A DNA stretch of 64,000 nt from CAKSQF01 sp963628435. Lineage in GTDB: Bacteria > Bacillota > Clostridia > Oscillospirales > CAG-272. The stretch spans positions 8,099 to 72,098 of the forward strand of contig CAVGEY010000011.1 of the NCBI GenBank assembly GCA_963628435.1, read 5' to 3'. Position numbers and translations under genes: made by a program. This document shows, one piece after another, positions 26,238 through 34,793 of the stretch. How positions within the stretch are numbered: the first letter of the stretch is position 1; the number at the start of each line of letters is the position of its first letter. The notes under the pieces were generated by a model. It worked only from the letters and a program-made list of their open reading frames with translations, was not told the origin of the DNA and did not search any database.

Positions 26238-26267
26238 ATTGATTTATAATCCGAAAAGGAAACGCTT

Positions 26268-26771
26268 ATGATTAAAGCTATAGAAAATTTCTTTCTTAAT
26301 AAACTCGGTAAGCATCTTTGTGTCCTTTTCTGTTCAATGATTCCGATTATCGAACTCAGAGGTGCAATACCTCTCGGTGCCGGACTCGGTCTTCCTTTCT
26401 GGCAAAACTACCTGATCAGCGTTGTCGGTAATATGCTTCCGGTTCCTTTTATACTCCTTTTTATCAGCGCTATTCTTAAATGGATGTCAGAATGTAGGGT
26501 TAAATTCTTTAACAGAGTTGCGGGATGGGTACTGAAAAAAGCCGAAAAAAACAGACCTAAAATCGAAAAATATTCCACATGGGGACTTATGATATTTGTT
26601 GCGATTCCGCTTCCCGGTACGGGAGCGTGGACGGGTGCGCTTGTTGCCTCTTTGATTAACCTTAAATTCAGCAAAGCGATTATCTCGATCTTTCTCGGAG
26701 TACTTGTAGCCGGACTTATTATGTCGGCTGCCTCTTACGGTGTTGTCGGCTTTTTGAAAATATTTATCTGA
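26268..26771 (+). CDS. Small multidrug export-like membrane protein (COG2426 family)
   Basis: A 167-residue membrane protein with about four hydrophobic segments. The sequence pairs IELRGAIPLGAGLGLPFW and IPLPGTGAWTGALVASL are the two signature motifs of the Sm_multidrug_ex family (PF06695), which resembles DedA proteins. Transport function in this family is annotated but poorly tested. It is 30 bp downstream of ribU with AAAAGGA in front, so it is probably in the same riboswitch-controlled transcript. Confidence 0.85.
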   Translation: MIKAIENFFLNKLGKHLCVLFCSMIPIIELRGAIPLGAGLGLPFWQNYLISVVGNMLPVPFILLFISAILKWMSECRVKFFNRVAGWVLKKAEKNRPKIEKYSTWGLMIFVAIPLPGTGAWTGALVASLINLKFSKAIISIFLGVLVAGLIMSAASYGVVGFLKIFI

Positions 26772-26795
26772 ATATAATTTTATTTTGAAAATCTA

Positions 26796-26824
26796 TTGAT
26801 TTTGTAATATGTATGTGTTATAAT
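26796..26824 (+). promoter_or_regulatory. Promoter of the SAM riboswitch-metK transcript
   Basis: TTGATT (26796-26801), a 17-bp spacer ending in extended -10 TGT, and TATAAT (26819-26824), just before the aptamer. Confidence 0.82.
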
Positions 26825-26831
26825 AAAATAT

Positions 26832-26913
26832 CTTATCGAGAGTGGCGGAGGGACAGGCCCCATGATGCCACGGCAACCTGCATTTTGTAAGGTGCCAATT
26901 CCTTGGAGATGAG
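26832..26913 (+). promoter_or_regulatory. SAM-I (S box) riboswitch aptamer
   Basis: P1 CTTATC (26832-26837) pairs with GATGAG (26908-26913). The conserved core follows: GAGTGGCGGAGGGACAGGCC, CGATGATGCC-like CATGATGCC, ACGGCAACC and GGTGCCAATTCC. This is the S-box aptamer. Together with the terminator downstream it should reduce metK expression when SAM is plentiful. Confidence 0.95.
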
Positions 26914-26930
26914 ATTATATTTGATCTCTT

Positions 26931-26962
26931 TATCCTCGGAATTTTTCCGAGGATATTTTATT
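26931..26962 (+). terminator. Terminator of the SAM riboswitch
   Basis: TATCCTCGGA (26931-26940) pairs perfectly with 26946-26955 and is followed by TTTTAT. It lies 18 bp after the aptamer; the bases between (GATCTCTTTAT) can offer the antiterminator pairing. Confidence 0.88.
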
Positions 26963-27090
26963 TCATAAAATCAGAGATAATAGTTCGAAAAATGAATTTC
27001 GGATTTGTGCTTTTGTATCAAGCGTTGCAAACGCTCATTTTGATAAATCGAAAACGGCAAAAGCATCGAAAGAAAGGAAGAGTCTAAAAA

Positions 27091-28281
27091 ATGAAAAAAC
27101 TGTTTACGTCCGAATCGGTTACGGAAGGACATCCCGATAAAATGTGCGATATAATTTCCGATTCGATTCTTGATGCCATAATCGAAAAGGATCCCGGCGC
27201 GCGCGTAGCTTGCGAAACTACCGTAACGACAGGCGTCGTCACGGTGATGGGAGAGATTACGACTTCTGCGAATATCGAATATGAGAGCATTATTCGTGAA
27301 AAAGTTCGTGAAATAGGTTATGATAGAGCCAAATACGGCTTTGACTGTGAAACCTGCGCCGTAATGAGTATGATCCATAAACAGTCACCCGATATTGCCA
27401 TGGGCGTTGACCGTTCATTGGAAGCAAAAAACGGCACCGATGAAAAATACGAAATCGGAGCAGGCGATCAGGGAATGATGTTCGGATTTGCCTGTGACGA
27501 AACACCCGAACTTATGCCGATGCCGATATCACTTGCCCATAAGATGGCCAAAAGACTTGCCGATGTCAGAAAAAGCGGACAGCTTGATTATCTGCGTCCC
27601 GACGGAAAAACTCAGGTTACGGTTGAGTATGAAAACGGCAGACCGATTCGTGTGGATACAGTGATTGTGTCAACTCAGCATAATCCCGAAGTAAGTATTG
27701 ATGTTATTCGTGATGATATGCTGAAATATGTTATTAAGCCGTCTGTTCCCGATGGCTTTTTCGATGATCAAACGAAGGTGTATGTCAATCCGACCGGGCG
27801 TTTTGTTGTCGGCGGACCGCAGGGTGATTCCGGACTTACCGGTCGAAAAATAATCGTTGATACTTACGGCGGATATGGCAGACACGGCGGCGGTGCATTT
27901 TCGGGCAAGGACCCGACAAAAGTGGACCGTACCGGAGCTTATGCTGCAAGATATATTGCGAAAAATATAGTTGCTGCCGGAATCGCAAAGAAATGCGAAG
28001 TTCAGATAGCTTATGCAATCGGTGTTGCACATCCCGTTTCTCTTATGATTGATACATTCGGAAGCTCAAAAATTTCCGGTGAGAAAATAGCCGATGTTAT
28101 TTCCGAAATCTTCGATTTGCGTCCTGCGGCAATTATCGAAAAATTCAAATTGAGACGCCCGATATATTCAAAACTTGCCGCATACGGGCAAATCGGAAGA
28201 GAAGATCTCGGCGTTGAATGGGAAAAGTGCGATTTGGCACCGATACTTGCCGAAAAACTCGCGTCCATTTCCGATAATTAA
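27091..28281 (+). CDS. metK: S-adenosylmethionine synthetase
   Basis: Makes SAM from methionine and ATP. The 396 residues show FTSESVTEGHPDKMCD (ATP-binding signature), EIGAGDQGMMFG (the GAGDQG motif), and GGPQGDSGLTGRKIIVDTYGG with GGGAFSGKDPTKVDR (P-loop-like). The catalytic His is in the first motif. AAAGGAAG precedes the ATG by about 10 nt. The S-box riboswitch in its leader confirms the pathway. Confidence 0.98.
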   Translation: MKKLFTSESVTEGHPDKMCDIISDSILDAIIEKDPGARVACETTVTTGVVTVMGEITTSANIEYESIIREKVREIGYDRAKYGFDCETCAVMSMIHKQSPDIAMGVDRSLEAKNGTDEKYEIGAGDQGMMFGFACDETPELMPMPISLAHKMAKRLADVRKSGQLDYLRPDGKTQVTVEYENGRPIRVDTVIVSTQHNPEVSIDVIRDDMLKYVIKPSVPDGFFDDQTKVYVNPTGRFVVGGPQGDSGLTGRKIIVDTYGGYGRHGGGAFSGKDPTKVDRTGAYAARYIAKNIVAAGIAKKCEVQIAYAIGVAHPVSLMIDTFGSSKISGEKIADVISEIFDLRPAAIIEKFKLRRPIYSKLAAYGQIGREDLGVEWEKCDLAPILAEKLASISDN

Positions 28282-28297
28282 ATATCGTACTTGTTTA

Positions 28298-28337
28298 TTT
28301 TCGGCAAGCGACTGCCATTATCCGCCGCTTGCCGAAA
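28298..28337 (+). terminator. Hairpin after metK
   Basis: TTTCGGCAAGCG pairs with CGCTTGCCGAAA around a 15-nt loop. The following sequence (TATGTTAAATACTATT) is a poor U-tract, so termination would be inefficient. Confidence 0.5.
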
Positions 28338-28396
28338 TATGTTAAATACTATTCTTAATTGCCACGCTGCTTGTATTTATTTTTTGCCGAAAGGAT

Positions 28397-30643
28397 GTGC
28401 GGCTGTTGATTAAAATTGAACCGAATAATCTTTCCGACAGTTCGGAAGACTCAAAAAAAGAGCTGCTTGAAGGAACAGTTGCATATATCACGTATGTGAA
28501 TGAAAAAAACGGCTACACCGTTTGCGACCTTGATATCGGCAAAGAGGAAGTAACAATTATCGGAATACTTCCCGGTATCGCTGTCGGAGAAACGATTCGT
28601 GCGAACGGCCATTGGGAAACACATTCATCCTACGGCGAACAGTTCAGAGTCGAGGAATATGAAAAAGAGTTGCCGACATCGCCGACTGCGATTGAAAAGT
28701 ATCTTTCATCCGGGGCAGTCAAGGGAATCGGGAAGAAAACCGCAATGAAAATTGTCGCGATGTTCGGAAGCGATACTCTCGATGTTATTGAAAATCATTG
28801 CAACCTGCTCACCGATATACCCGGGATAACACCGAAAAAAGCCGAAGAAATGTCCGAACAGTTCAGAAGCCAATTCGGGATGCGTAATGTTATGATGTTC
28901 TGCCGTGATTTCTTCGGACCGTCGCTTTCGCTTAAGATATATAAGCAGTTCGGCAGCGGTGCAGTAGAAATAATTAAGCAGAATCCGTATATTCTGTGCG
29001 AAAGAATAGCCGGAATAGGCTTTCTCGGTGCCGATCGCATTGCGGCTTCTCTCGGCATAGATCCTTCCGATGATGAAAGAATCAAGGCGGGAATCAAATT
29101 TGCACTTGAAGAGAATTCGGTTAAAAACGGTCATACTTTTTTACCGTCCGAAAAGCTCTCGGCAATATCCGCGCGTATTCTCAATGTTGACGAATCAAAA
29201 ACAGACGATATACTCGAAAAACCGATAAACGGAATAAAGACCGTGACCAGCGGACAAACTAAGTGCAAATTTCTTACAGAGTATTATGATGCGGAAATTT
29301 TTATTGCCAAAAAGCTGAAACTGCTGTCATCGGTATTCAGACGTGATAACTGTGACGATGTTTCGACATTGCTTAGACAGATCGAGCATGAAGAGGGAAT
29401 AGAATATGCCGTAAAGCAAAAGAAGGCAATTCTATCAGCTGTTCAAAACGGTGTTATGATACTCACAGGCGGACCGGGTACAGGTAAAACAACGGTTATA
29501 CGTGCGATAATACGAATAGCAGGCAGACTCGGATATGATGTGGCGCTTGCCGCACCTACCGGAAGAGCCGCCAAACGTATGTCAGAGGCAACGTCATGCG
29601 AGGCAAAAACCATTCATCGTCTTCTTGAAGTTAAATATTCCGCCGACGAACCCACTTTTCTGCGTGATGAAAACAATCTTCTCGATGAAGATTTTATAAT
29701 AATCGACGAGGCATCAATGGTTGATACTCTTTTGATGTCTGCACTTCTGCATGCCGTTAAACCAGGCGCACGTCTTATTCTTATAGGCGACAGCGATCAG
29801 CTGCCGTCTGTCGGAGCAGGACATGTGCTTTGGGATATTATCGGATGTGATCTTTTTCCCGTGATTACTCTTACCGAAATTTTCAGACAGGCGCAGGAAA
29901 GCCGCATCGTAACAAATGCTCATGCAATAAATAACGGTGAACTTCCGGTGCTTGATGATAAACAGGGCGACTTCTTTTTTATTACAAGAGAGGAGGATCA
30001 AATTGCCGCAACGGTTACCGGTCTGTGCGCAAACAGACTTCCCGCCAAATACGGAATTGATATAAAAAACGATATTCAGGTGATAACCCCTTCTCATAAA
30101 GGAGTTGCAGGTACCGAGATCCTGAACGAAATGCTTCAGAAGGCACTTAATCCGCCTTCCAAAAATAAAAGAGAGTACAAAAACGGGAACCGCATTTTTC
30201 GCGAAGGCGATAAGGTTATGCAGATAAAAAACAATTACGATATCGAGTGGCAGCGCGATAAAGAAGAAGGAGTCGGAATATTCAACGGAGATATAGGAAT
30301 ACTTCGCGAAATCAATTATTCCGACGAAAAAATTATAATAAGTTTCGATGACAGAATCTGCAGCTATGAATTCGGTATGCTTGACGAAATCGAGCATGCA
30401 TACGCGGTAACAGTTCATAAAAGTCAAGGCAGTGAATATCCGATTGTTATCATTCCGATGTATAATTACTCATCAAAATTGCTGACAAGAAATTTGCTTT
30501 ATACAGCCGTTACACGTGCTCAAAAAATGGTAATACTTGTGGGCAGGCCCGAGGTAGTGCAGGGAATGGTTGAAAACAGCAGAACAATCAATCGTTATAC
30601 GGGACTTCGCGGAATGTTGAGAAAAGATGATATCACCTATTAG
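28397..30643 (+). CDS. recD2: ATP-dependent DNA helicase RecD2
   Basis: Superfamily 1B 5'-to-3' helicase acting in DNA repair apart from RecBC. The 748-residue protein has an N-terminal OB-like region (EGTVAYITYVNEKNGYTVCDL), helix-hairpin-helix segments (SGAVKGIGKKTAMKIV, DIPGITPKKAEEM), Walker A GGPGTGKTTVIRAI, Walker B IIDEASMVDT, motif III GDSDQLPSVGAG and the C-terminal VHKSQGSEYPIVIIP. The start is uncertain: GTG at 28397 lies almost on the AAAGGA site, and a TTG three codons later has better spacing. Its last 17 bp overlap comFC. Confidence 0.95.
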   Translation: MRLLIKIEPNNLSDSSEDSKKELLEGTVAYITYVNEKNGYTVCDLDIGKEEVTIIGILPGIAVGETIRANGHWETHSSYGEQFRVEEYEKELPTSPTAIEKYLSSGAVKGIGKKTAMKIVAMFGSDTLDVIENHCNLLTDIPGITPKKAEEMSEQFRSQFGMRNVMMFCRDFFGPSLSLKIYKQFGSGAVEIIKQNPYILCERIAGIGFLGADRIAASLGIDPSDDERIKAGIKFALEENSVKNGHTFLPSEKLSAISARILNVDESKTDDILEKPINGIKTVTSGQTKCKFLTEYYDAEIFIAKKLKLLSSVFRRDNCDDVSTLLRQIEHEEGIEYAVKQKKAILSAVQNGVMILTGGPGTGKTTVIRAIIRIAGRLGYDVALAAPTGRAAKRMSEATSCEAKTIHRLLEVKYSADEPTFLRDENNLLDEDFIIIDEASMVDTLLMSALLHAVKPGARLILIGDSDQLPSVGAGHVLWDIIGCDLFPVITLTEIFRQAQESRIVTNAHAINNGELPVLDDKQGDFFFITREEDQIAATVTGLCANRLPAKYGIDIKNDIQVITPSHKGVAGTEILNEMLQKALNPPSKNKREYKNGNRIFREGDKVMQIKNNYDIEWQRDKEEGVGIFNGDIGILREINYSDEKIIISFDDRICSYEFGMLDEIEHAYAVTVHKSQGSEYPIVIIPMYNYSSKLLTRNLLYTAVTRAQKMVILVGRPEVVQGMVENSRTINRYTGLRGMLRKDDITY

Positions 30644-31430
30644 AATTGCCGCAGATTTGATTTGGCCGCCCAAATGTATGGCTTGCGGTGAAATCATACC
30701 TCTGAACTATAAGCAGAATCTCGCATTGTGTCAAAATTGCCTTTCAAAATTCGATATCGAAAAAAAGTCTCTTTGCCCTAAATGTCAAAAAGCTCATGTA
30801 AAATGCAGCTGTAAACCGAAAAATCTTTCGGGTAATGTCTCCGGATGTATACATATAACCCGTTACACATCATGGAGCAGTGTCTCAAATTCACTTGTTA
30901 TTTCGGCAAAAGATAACAATTATAAATATCTGTACGGACTCATATCGGATGAGCTCTGTTCGGCGGTTAAAAGCAGAGTCTCGGACTATAAAAAAGCGGT
31001 TATAACCTATATGCCCAGAGAAAAATCGAAAATTAGCGAAACAGGTGTCGATCAGGCAAAACTTGCCGCCTCCGAAACGGCAAAAAAACTCAACATCGAA
31101 TTTGTTACCGCACTTAACCGTATCCATGCAAAACAGCAAAAAGAACTGTCGGCGGATGACAGATTGAAAAATGCCTTTTCGGCATACCGCATGAAAAAAA
31201 ACTCAGTCCCGAAAATTGCGGGCAAAACCGTTATATTGTATGATGATATTCTTACAACAGGAGCCACCATGTCTGCCGGCGCGGATTTGCTTTACAGAAT
31301 GGGAGCGGCTAAGGTTTACGTTATTGCATTCGCAATGCGATATAATGACAAACTCGATTCTCACAAATCAACTGCCGTCGATATCGGAATTGATACCGAT
31401 GGGTATGATTTCGGAGACGAATTCGAATAA
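30627..31430 (+). CDS. comFC: ComF family protein (ComFC-like phosphoribosyltransferase)
   Basis: A 267-residue protein. The N-terminal zinc-finger-like part has CMACGE, CQNC, CPKC and CSC pairs. The C-terminal PRT-type domain has VILYDDILTTGATM, the PRPP-binding loop, and QKELSADDRLKNAF. ComFC takes part in DNA uptake during transformation in competent bacteria, and homologues are also found in species not known to be competent. No comFA lies beside it. It overlaps the end of recD2 by 17 bp, so translation is coupled. Confidence 0.92.
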   Translation: MISPIRIAADLIWPPKCMACGEIIPLNYKQNLALCQNCLSKFDIEKKSLCPKCQKAHVKCSCKPKNLSGNVSGCIHITRYTSWSSVSNSLVISAKDNNYKYLYGLISDELCSAVKSRVSDYKKAVITYMPREKSKISETGVDQAKLAASETAKKLNIEFVTALNRIHAKQQKELSADDRLKNAFSAYRMKKNSVPKIAGKTVILYDDILTTGATMSAGADLLYRMGAAKVYVIAFAMRYNDKLDSHKSTAVDIGIDTDGYDFGDEFE

Positions 31431-31467
31431 CAAAATAACCGATGCATTTTGTGCATCGGTTATTTTG
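31431..31467. terminator. Bidirectional terminator between comFC and truB
   Basis: CAAAATAACCGATGCA (31431-31446) pairs perfectly with 31452-31467 around TTTTG. A/T flanks give U-tracts on both strands, and the flanking genes converge. Confidence 0.9.
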
Positions 31468-31500
31468 CTTGTAATGTAATGCGATTTTGTATTAAACGAT

Positions 31501-32406
31501 TCAGAAAAATTTGATCGGCTTGATTGCGGCTCCGTCGGGATATTCACATACTTTTCCGAGCGCGAAAAATCCGTTTTCATCGTAAACACGTATCAATTCT
31601 CCGACCCGGAATGTCGTACCGATTTTCTTTTCGTATATTTCACATCCGCAATGTGCGAGTCTTGAAAAAAACGGAGAAAGCATAATTTTATTAAGTTCCG
31701 ATAAGGCCGATTCGGTTGATATGAGCAGACCGTCACGTTCATCTTCCGTCATAGAATAAAGTTTATCAAGAGAAACAGCACTATCAATGGAAAATTTGCC
31801 GTTCATATCTCTGCGTAGTGAAGACATACAGCCGCCGCATCCGAGTTTCTTACCGATATCATTGCAAAGCGTTCGTATGTATGTCCCTTTTGAGCAGCAA
31901 ACCGAAAGTATATATTCGTTAGGACTTTTTTTGCTGACATCAATCGAGTAAATTTCGATTTCGCATGCCTTCCGTTCAATTTCGGTGCCTGCTCGCGCAA
32001 GATCATAGAGCTTTACGCCGTTAACTTTTTTTGCAGAATACATCGGAGGGGTTTGAAGCTCCTTCCCAATGAAGGAACCGCAAACTTCGAATACCTTGCT
32101 CTCGCCGGGCAATTCCGAATCCGGACAGCTTTCTATGATTTTCCCTGTAATATCCTGAGTGTCGGTTGTTTTTCCGAGAAGCAGGCCTGCCGTATATACT
32201 TTTTTTTCGGCAAGAAGAAAATCGGAAAGTTTTGCGGCTTTGCCGATAAGCACCACAAGTACACCTGTTGCCATCGGATCGAGCGTGCCCGTATGCCCGA
32301 CTTTACGCGTCCCGTATAGATGCCTGATTTTATTTACAACATCGTGAGAAGTCATCCCCGACGGTTTGTCAATGCATAGTATGCCTGAAATATCGCGGTC
32401 GGTCAT
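31501..32406 (-). CDS. truB: tRNA pseudouridine-55 synthase
   Basis: Makes pseudouridine 55 in the tRNA T-loop. The 301 residues have the N-terminal GILCIDKPSGMTSHDVV, the catalytic-Asp motif VGHTGTLDPMATGVL, and CSKGTYIRTLCNDIGKKLG. A short C-terminal PUA-like stretch follows. The start overlaps the nrnA stop by 4 bp (ATGA). It closes the rbfA-nrnA-truB unit. Confidence 0.97.
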   Translation of the reverse strand: MTDRDISGILCIDKPSGMTSHDVVNKIRHLYGTRKVGHTGTLDPMATGVLVVLIGKAAKLSDFLLAEKKVYTAGLLLGKTTDTQDITGKIIESCPDSELPGESKVFEVCGSFIGKELQTPPMYSAKKVNGVKLYDLARAGTEIERKACEIEIYSIDVSKKSPNEYILSVCCSKGTYIRTLCNDIGKKLGCGGCMSSLRRDMNGKFSIDSAVSLDKLYSMTEDERDGLLISTESALSELNKIMLSPFFSRLAHCGCEIYEKKIGTTFRVGELIRVYDENGFFALGKVCEYPDGAAIKPIKFF

Positions 32407-33395
32407 TGATTTTCTCCGTTTATGCTTTCATAAATAAAATTATCCTTCAGCTTTTCCAAAACCGTATTAAGTAAAATCGATTTTGCCTTGTCAATATTTT
32501 CCGCTTTAATTGTCGCTCCTGCCGCACGCACATGTCCTCCGCCACCGAAAGCCGCACAGATTGACGCACAGTCAACCGAACGTCTGGACCGCATTGAAAC
32601 CTTGTATGTGAATGGTTCTTTTTCTCTGAGCGAAATGCCGAGTTCAACGCCGTTTAGCTTTCTCGCAAGGGCAGAGAAGCCTTCCAGCTGTTCGTCGTCA
32701 ATCCCGGCATCTGTTTTGTCGGAGATTGTTATCGGAACGATAAGAAGTTTTCCGTCAAGATAGGTTTCCATTTTCTTCAAAAAGAGTGAGTCGGCGCGGA
32801 GCGATGCAATCGAAAGATTTTCATATAAATGTTCGTTGATGTCCTCCGATTCGGCACCGTAGTCAATCAAATCCGCGGCAATTCTCAATGTTTTTGATGT
32901 TGTAGAGGAGTACTTGAAACTGCCCGTATCGGTCGAGATACCCGTATAAAGCGCTGACGCTATTTTGCTGTTCATTATTTTCATCTCGGATAGGAGATCG
33001 TATATTATTTCGCAGGCTGCCGCCGCATCCGAGATACAGTAGTTAAACTGCGCAAAATCATCACCCGTTTCGTGGTGGTCGATTCTGATGTCTATCCGAT
33101 TTGAATATTTGTCCGCAAGTTTTCCGAGCATTTGCGCAGAAGCGACATCAACCGAAATTACAAGTCCATCGCAGTCGGTGTCTTTCGTATATAAATCGCC
33201 GCACACGAATTTCAGGTATTCCGGAATGTCGCTGTCACAAAGAAGTGTTACCTTTTTGTTTGTAAGTTTCAACGCAAGTCCGAGCGCGGTTGCGGCACCT
33301 ATCGTATCGCCGTCCGGAGAGGTGTGCGAAATGATAATTATGCTGTCGTTGCTGTTTATTGCCGACGCAATTTCGGGAATGGTAATATTATTCAT
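32403..33395 (-). CDS. nrnA: DHH-family bifunctional oligoribonuclease / pAp phosphatase
   Basis: Degrades nanoRNAs and dephosphorylates 3'-phosphoadenosine 5'-phosphate in Bacillota. The start was set at the ATG giving MNNITIPEIA, which overlaps the end of rbfA by 8 bp; GGGA lies 7 nt before it. This gives 330 residues. Motifs are ISHTSPDGDTIGAA (metal-binding His and Asp), VISVDVAS, the eponymous IDHHETGD, and the DHHA1 glycine motif CAAFGGGGHVRAAG with its basic residues. Sits between rbfA and truB as in Bacillus and clostridia. Confidence 0.95.
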   Translation of the reverse strand: MNNITIPEIASAINSNDSIIIISHTSPDGDTIGAATALGLALKLTNKKVTLLCDSDIPEYLKFVCGDLYTKDTDCDGLVISVDVASAQMLGKLADKYSNRIDIRIDHHETGDDFAQFNYCISDAAAACEIIYDLLSEMKIMNSKIASALYTGISTDTGSFKYSSTTSKTLRIAADLIDYGAESEDINEHLYENLSIASLRADSLFLKKMETYLDGKLLIVPITISDKTDAGIDDEQLEGFSALARKLNGVELGISLREKEPFTYKVSMRSRRSVDCASICAAFGGGGHVRAAGATIKAENIDKAKSILLNTVLEKLKDNFIYESINGENQ

Positions 33396-33828
33396 TCTCA
33401 TTTCCCGCTCTCTCATCGTCGGCTGCTGCTTCAGCCTTGGCCTCTTCTTCAAGACGCCTGTCGCGTTCCTCTGCAACGGCAAGCTCCTCTTCCACTTTCT
33501 TGAGCAGACTGTTTATATGTGCGCCTTGCTCCATGGAATTATCAAACGCAAAATTGAGTTTGGGAGTCTGACGGAGATTCATTGATTTCGCAAGGCAGGT
33601 TCGAATATAACCTGCGGCGCTCATAAGTCCTTTGCGAATTTCTTTGATGTCGTATTTTCCGCCCATTGCCGAAAAATAAACCTTTGCTTCGGAAAGATCG
33701 GGCGCTACATTGACTTTTGTTATGCTTATTAGACTGTCCGATACTCTGTAATCTTTTACATTGCGGAGAATATCGGACAGCGATTTTGCCATTTCCTCTT
33801 CTATTCTGTTTTGTCTGTATGATGACAT
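33388..33828 (-). CDS. rbfA: Ribosome-binding factor A
   Basis: Helps mature the 5' end of 16S rRNA in the 30S subunit. The 146-residue protein shows RQNRIEEEMAKSLSDIL, DLSEAKVYFS, IRTCLAKSMNLRQTPKLNFAFDNSMEQG and a KH-like fold pattern. The last ~35 residues are an acidic, Ala/Glu-rich tail beyond the core. AAAGG lies 9 nt before the ATG. In most bacteria rbfA follows nusA and infB; here it is first in its operon with its own promoter. Confidence 0.95.
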   Translation of the reverse strand: MSSYRQNRIEEEMAKSLSDILRNVKDYRVSDSLISITKVNVAPDLSEAKVYFSAMGGKYDIKEIRKGLMSAAGYIRTCLAKSMNLRQTPKLNFAFDNSMEQGAHINSLLKKVEEELAVAEERDRRLEEEAKAEAAADDERAGNENE

Positions 33829-33861
33829 TTTGTTAACCTTTCAAATTTATGTGTTACCGTA

Positions 33862-33890
33862 ATTATAACATAGCAGCGGGGTTTAGTCAA
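33862..33890 (-). promoter_or_regulatory. Promoter of rbfA-nrnA-truB
   Basis: Minus strand TTGACT, a 17-bp spacer ending in extended -10 TGT, then TATAAT; about 35 bp before the rbfA start. Confidence 0.85.
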
Positions 33891-33930
33891 GCACGACCGT
33901 CAAAAAAACGGCCATCTGCCTGCTTTTCTA

Positions 33931-33959
33931 TTGACTAAGTGAGACTTTTTTGATATAAT
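33931..33959 (+). promoter_or_regulatory. Promoter of the YjjG-type HAD gene
   Basis: TTGACT (33931-33936), a 17-bp spacer ending in extended -10 TGA, then TATAAT (33954-33959), only 25 bp before the start codon, so the leader is very short. Confidence 0.82.
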
Positions 33960-33983
33960 CGAAAAAAATAATTTGGGGAAATT

Positions 33984-34685
33984 ATGAAAAAATATAAAGA
34001 TTTACTTTTTGATGCCGATAATACGGTTTTTGATTTTTCTGCTTGTGAAAAAAAGAGCTTCTTCGAAAGCGCAAAAAGAATCGGAATAAAGGCAGATGAC
34101 GATGCATATAAACATTATACCGTATTTAACTCGATGCTATGGGAAATGCTCGAACGCGGAGAAATTGACAGCGACGGCGTACAGCATAACAGATACTTCA
34201 AAACACTTGAGTATATGGGACTTGAAACCGAACTTGCGGATGTTTGGAACGCCGAATACGAGGAGGGACTTGCCGAGTCGGCGATTCTTTATGACGACTC
34301 CGCCGAATGTCTTGAGAAACTTTCAAAAAAATTCCGTCTGTCAATGATTACCAACGGACTTGAAAGAGTGCAGAAATCCAGATATCAAATTGCGAATCTC
34401 GGCAGATATTTCGAAAACAGGCTTTTTATATCGGGGGAGATCGGCTATTCAAAGCCGGATAAACGATTTTTTGATTTTGTCGAAAACAGTCTTGACGGAT
34501 TTGAAAAAACATCGGCACTCGTTATCGGAGACAGTCTGACCGCAGATATTGCCGGAGCGATTAATTCGGGATTGGATGCCGTTTTCATTGACCGCAATCA
34601 CAAATTCAATTATGTTCCCGAAGGGTGTATTGCTCGATTTACATCATTCTTTGAGCTTTTAAGATACATTGAAGCGGAAAAATAA
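33984..34685 (+). CDS. HAD-family pyrimidine nucleotidase, YjjG type
   Basis: A 233-residue HAD hydrolase. Motif I is LLFDADNTVFDF with nucleophile and acid Asp, as in YjjG; motif II is MITNG; motif III has Lys in YSKPDKRFF; motif IV is VIGDSLTADIAGA. A helical cap lies between motifs I and II, the YjjG/YfnB arrangement. YjjG removes phosphate from non-canonical pyrimidine nucleotides such as 5-fluoro-dUMP; the substrate here is inferred from family. Single gene with its own promoter. Confidence 0.85.
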   Translation: MKKYKDLLFDADNTVFDFSACEKKSFFESAKRIGIKADDDAYKHYTVFNSMLWEMLERGEIDSDGVQHNRYFKTLEYMGLETELADVWNAEYEEGLAESAILYDDSAECLEKLSKKFRLSMITNGLERVQKSRYQIANLGRYFENRLFISGEIGYSKPDKRFFDFVENSLDGFEKTSALVIGDSLTADIAGAINSGLDAVFIDRNHKFNYVPEGCIARFTSFFELLRYIEAEK

Positions 34686-34715
34686 TAATTATTTTAATTA
34701 TTTTCCGATTTTTTG

Positions 34716-34744
34716 TTGAAAAAATCGAATTTATATAGTATAAT
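34716..34744 (+). promoter_or_regulatory. Promoter of the membrane beta-propeller gene
   Basis: TTGAAA (34716-34721), a 17-bp spacer, TATAAT (34739-34744), 50 bp before the ATG. Confidence 0.8.
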
Positions 34745-34793
34745 TGCCTTGCTGAAATTATATAATGCAAAAATCAATAAAAGGAGAAAGAAA

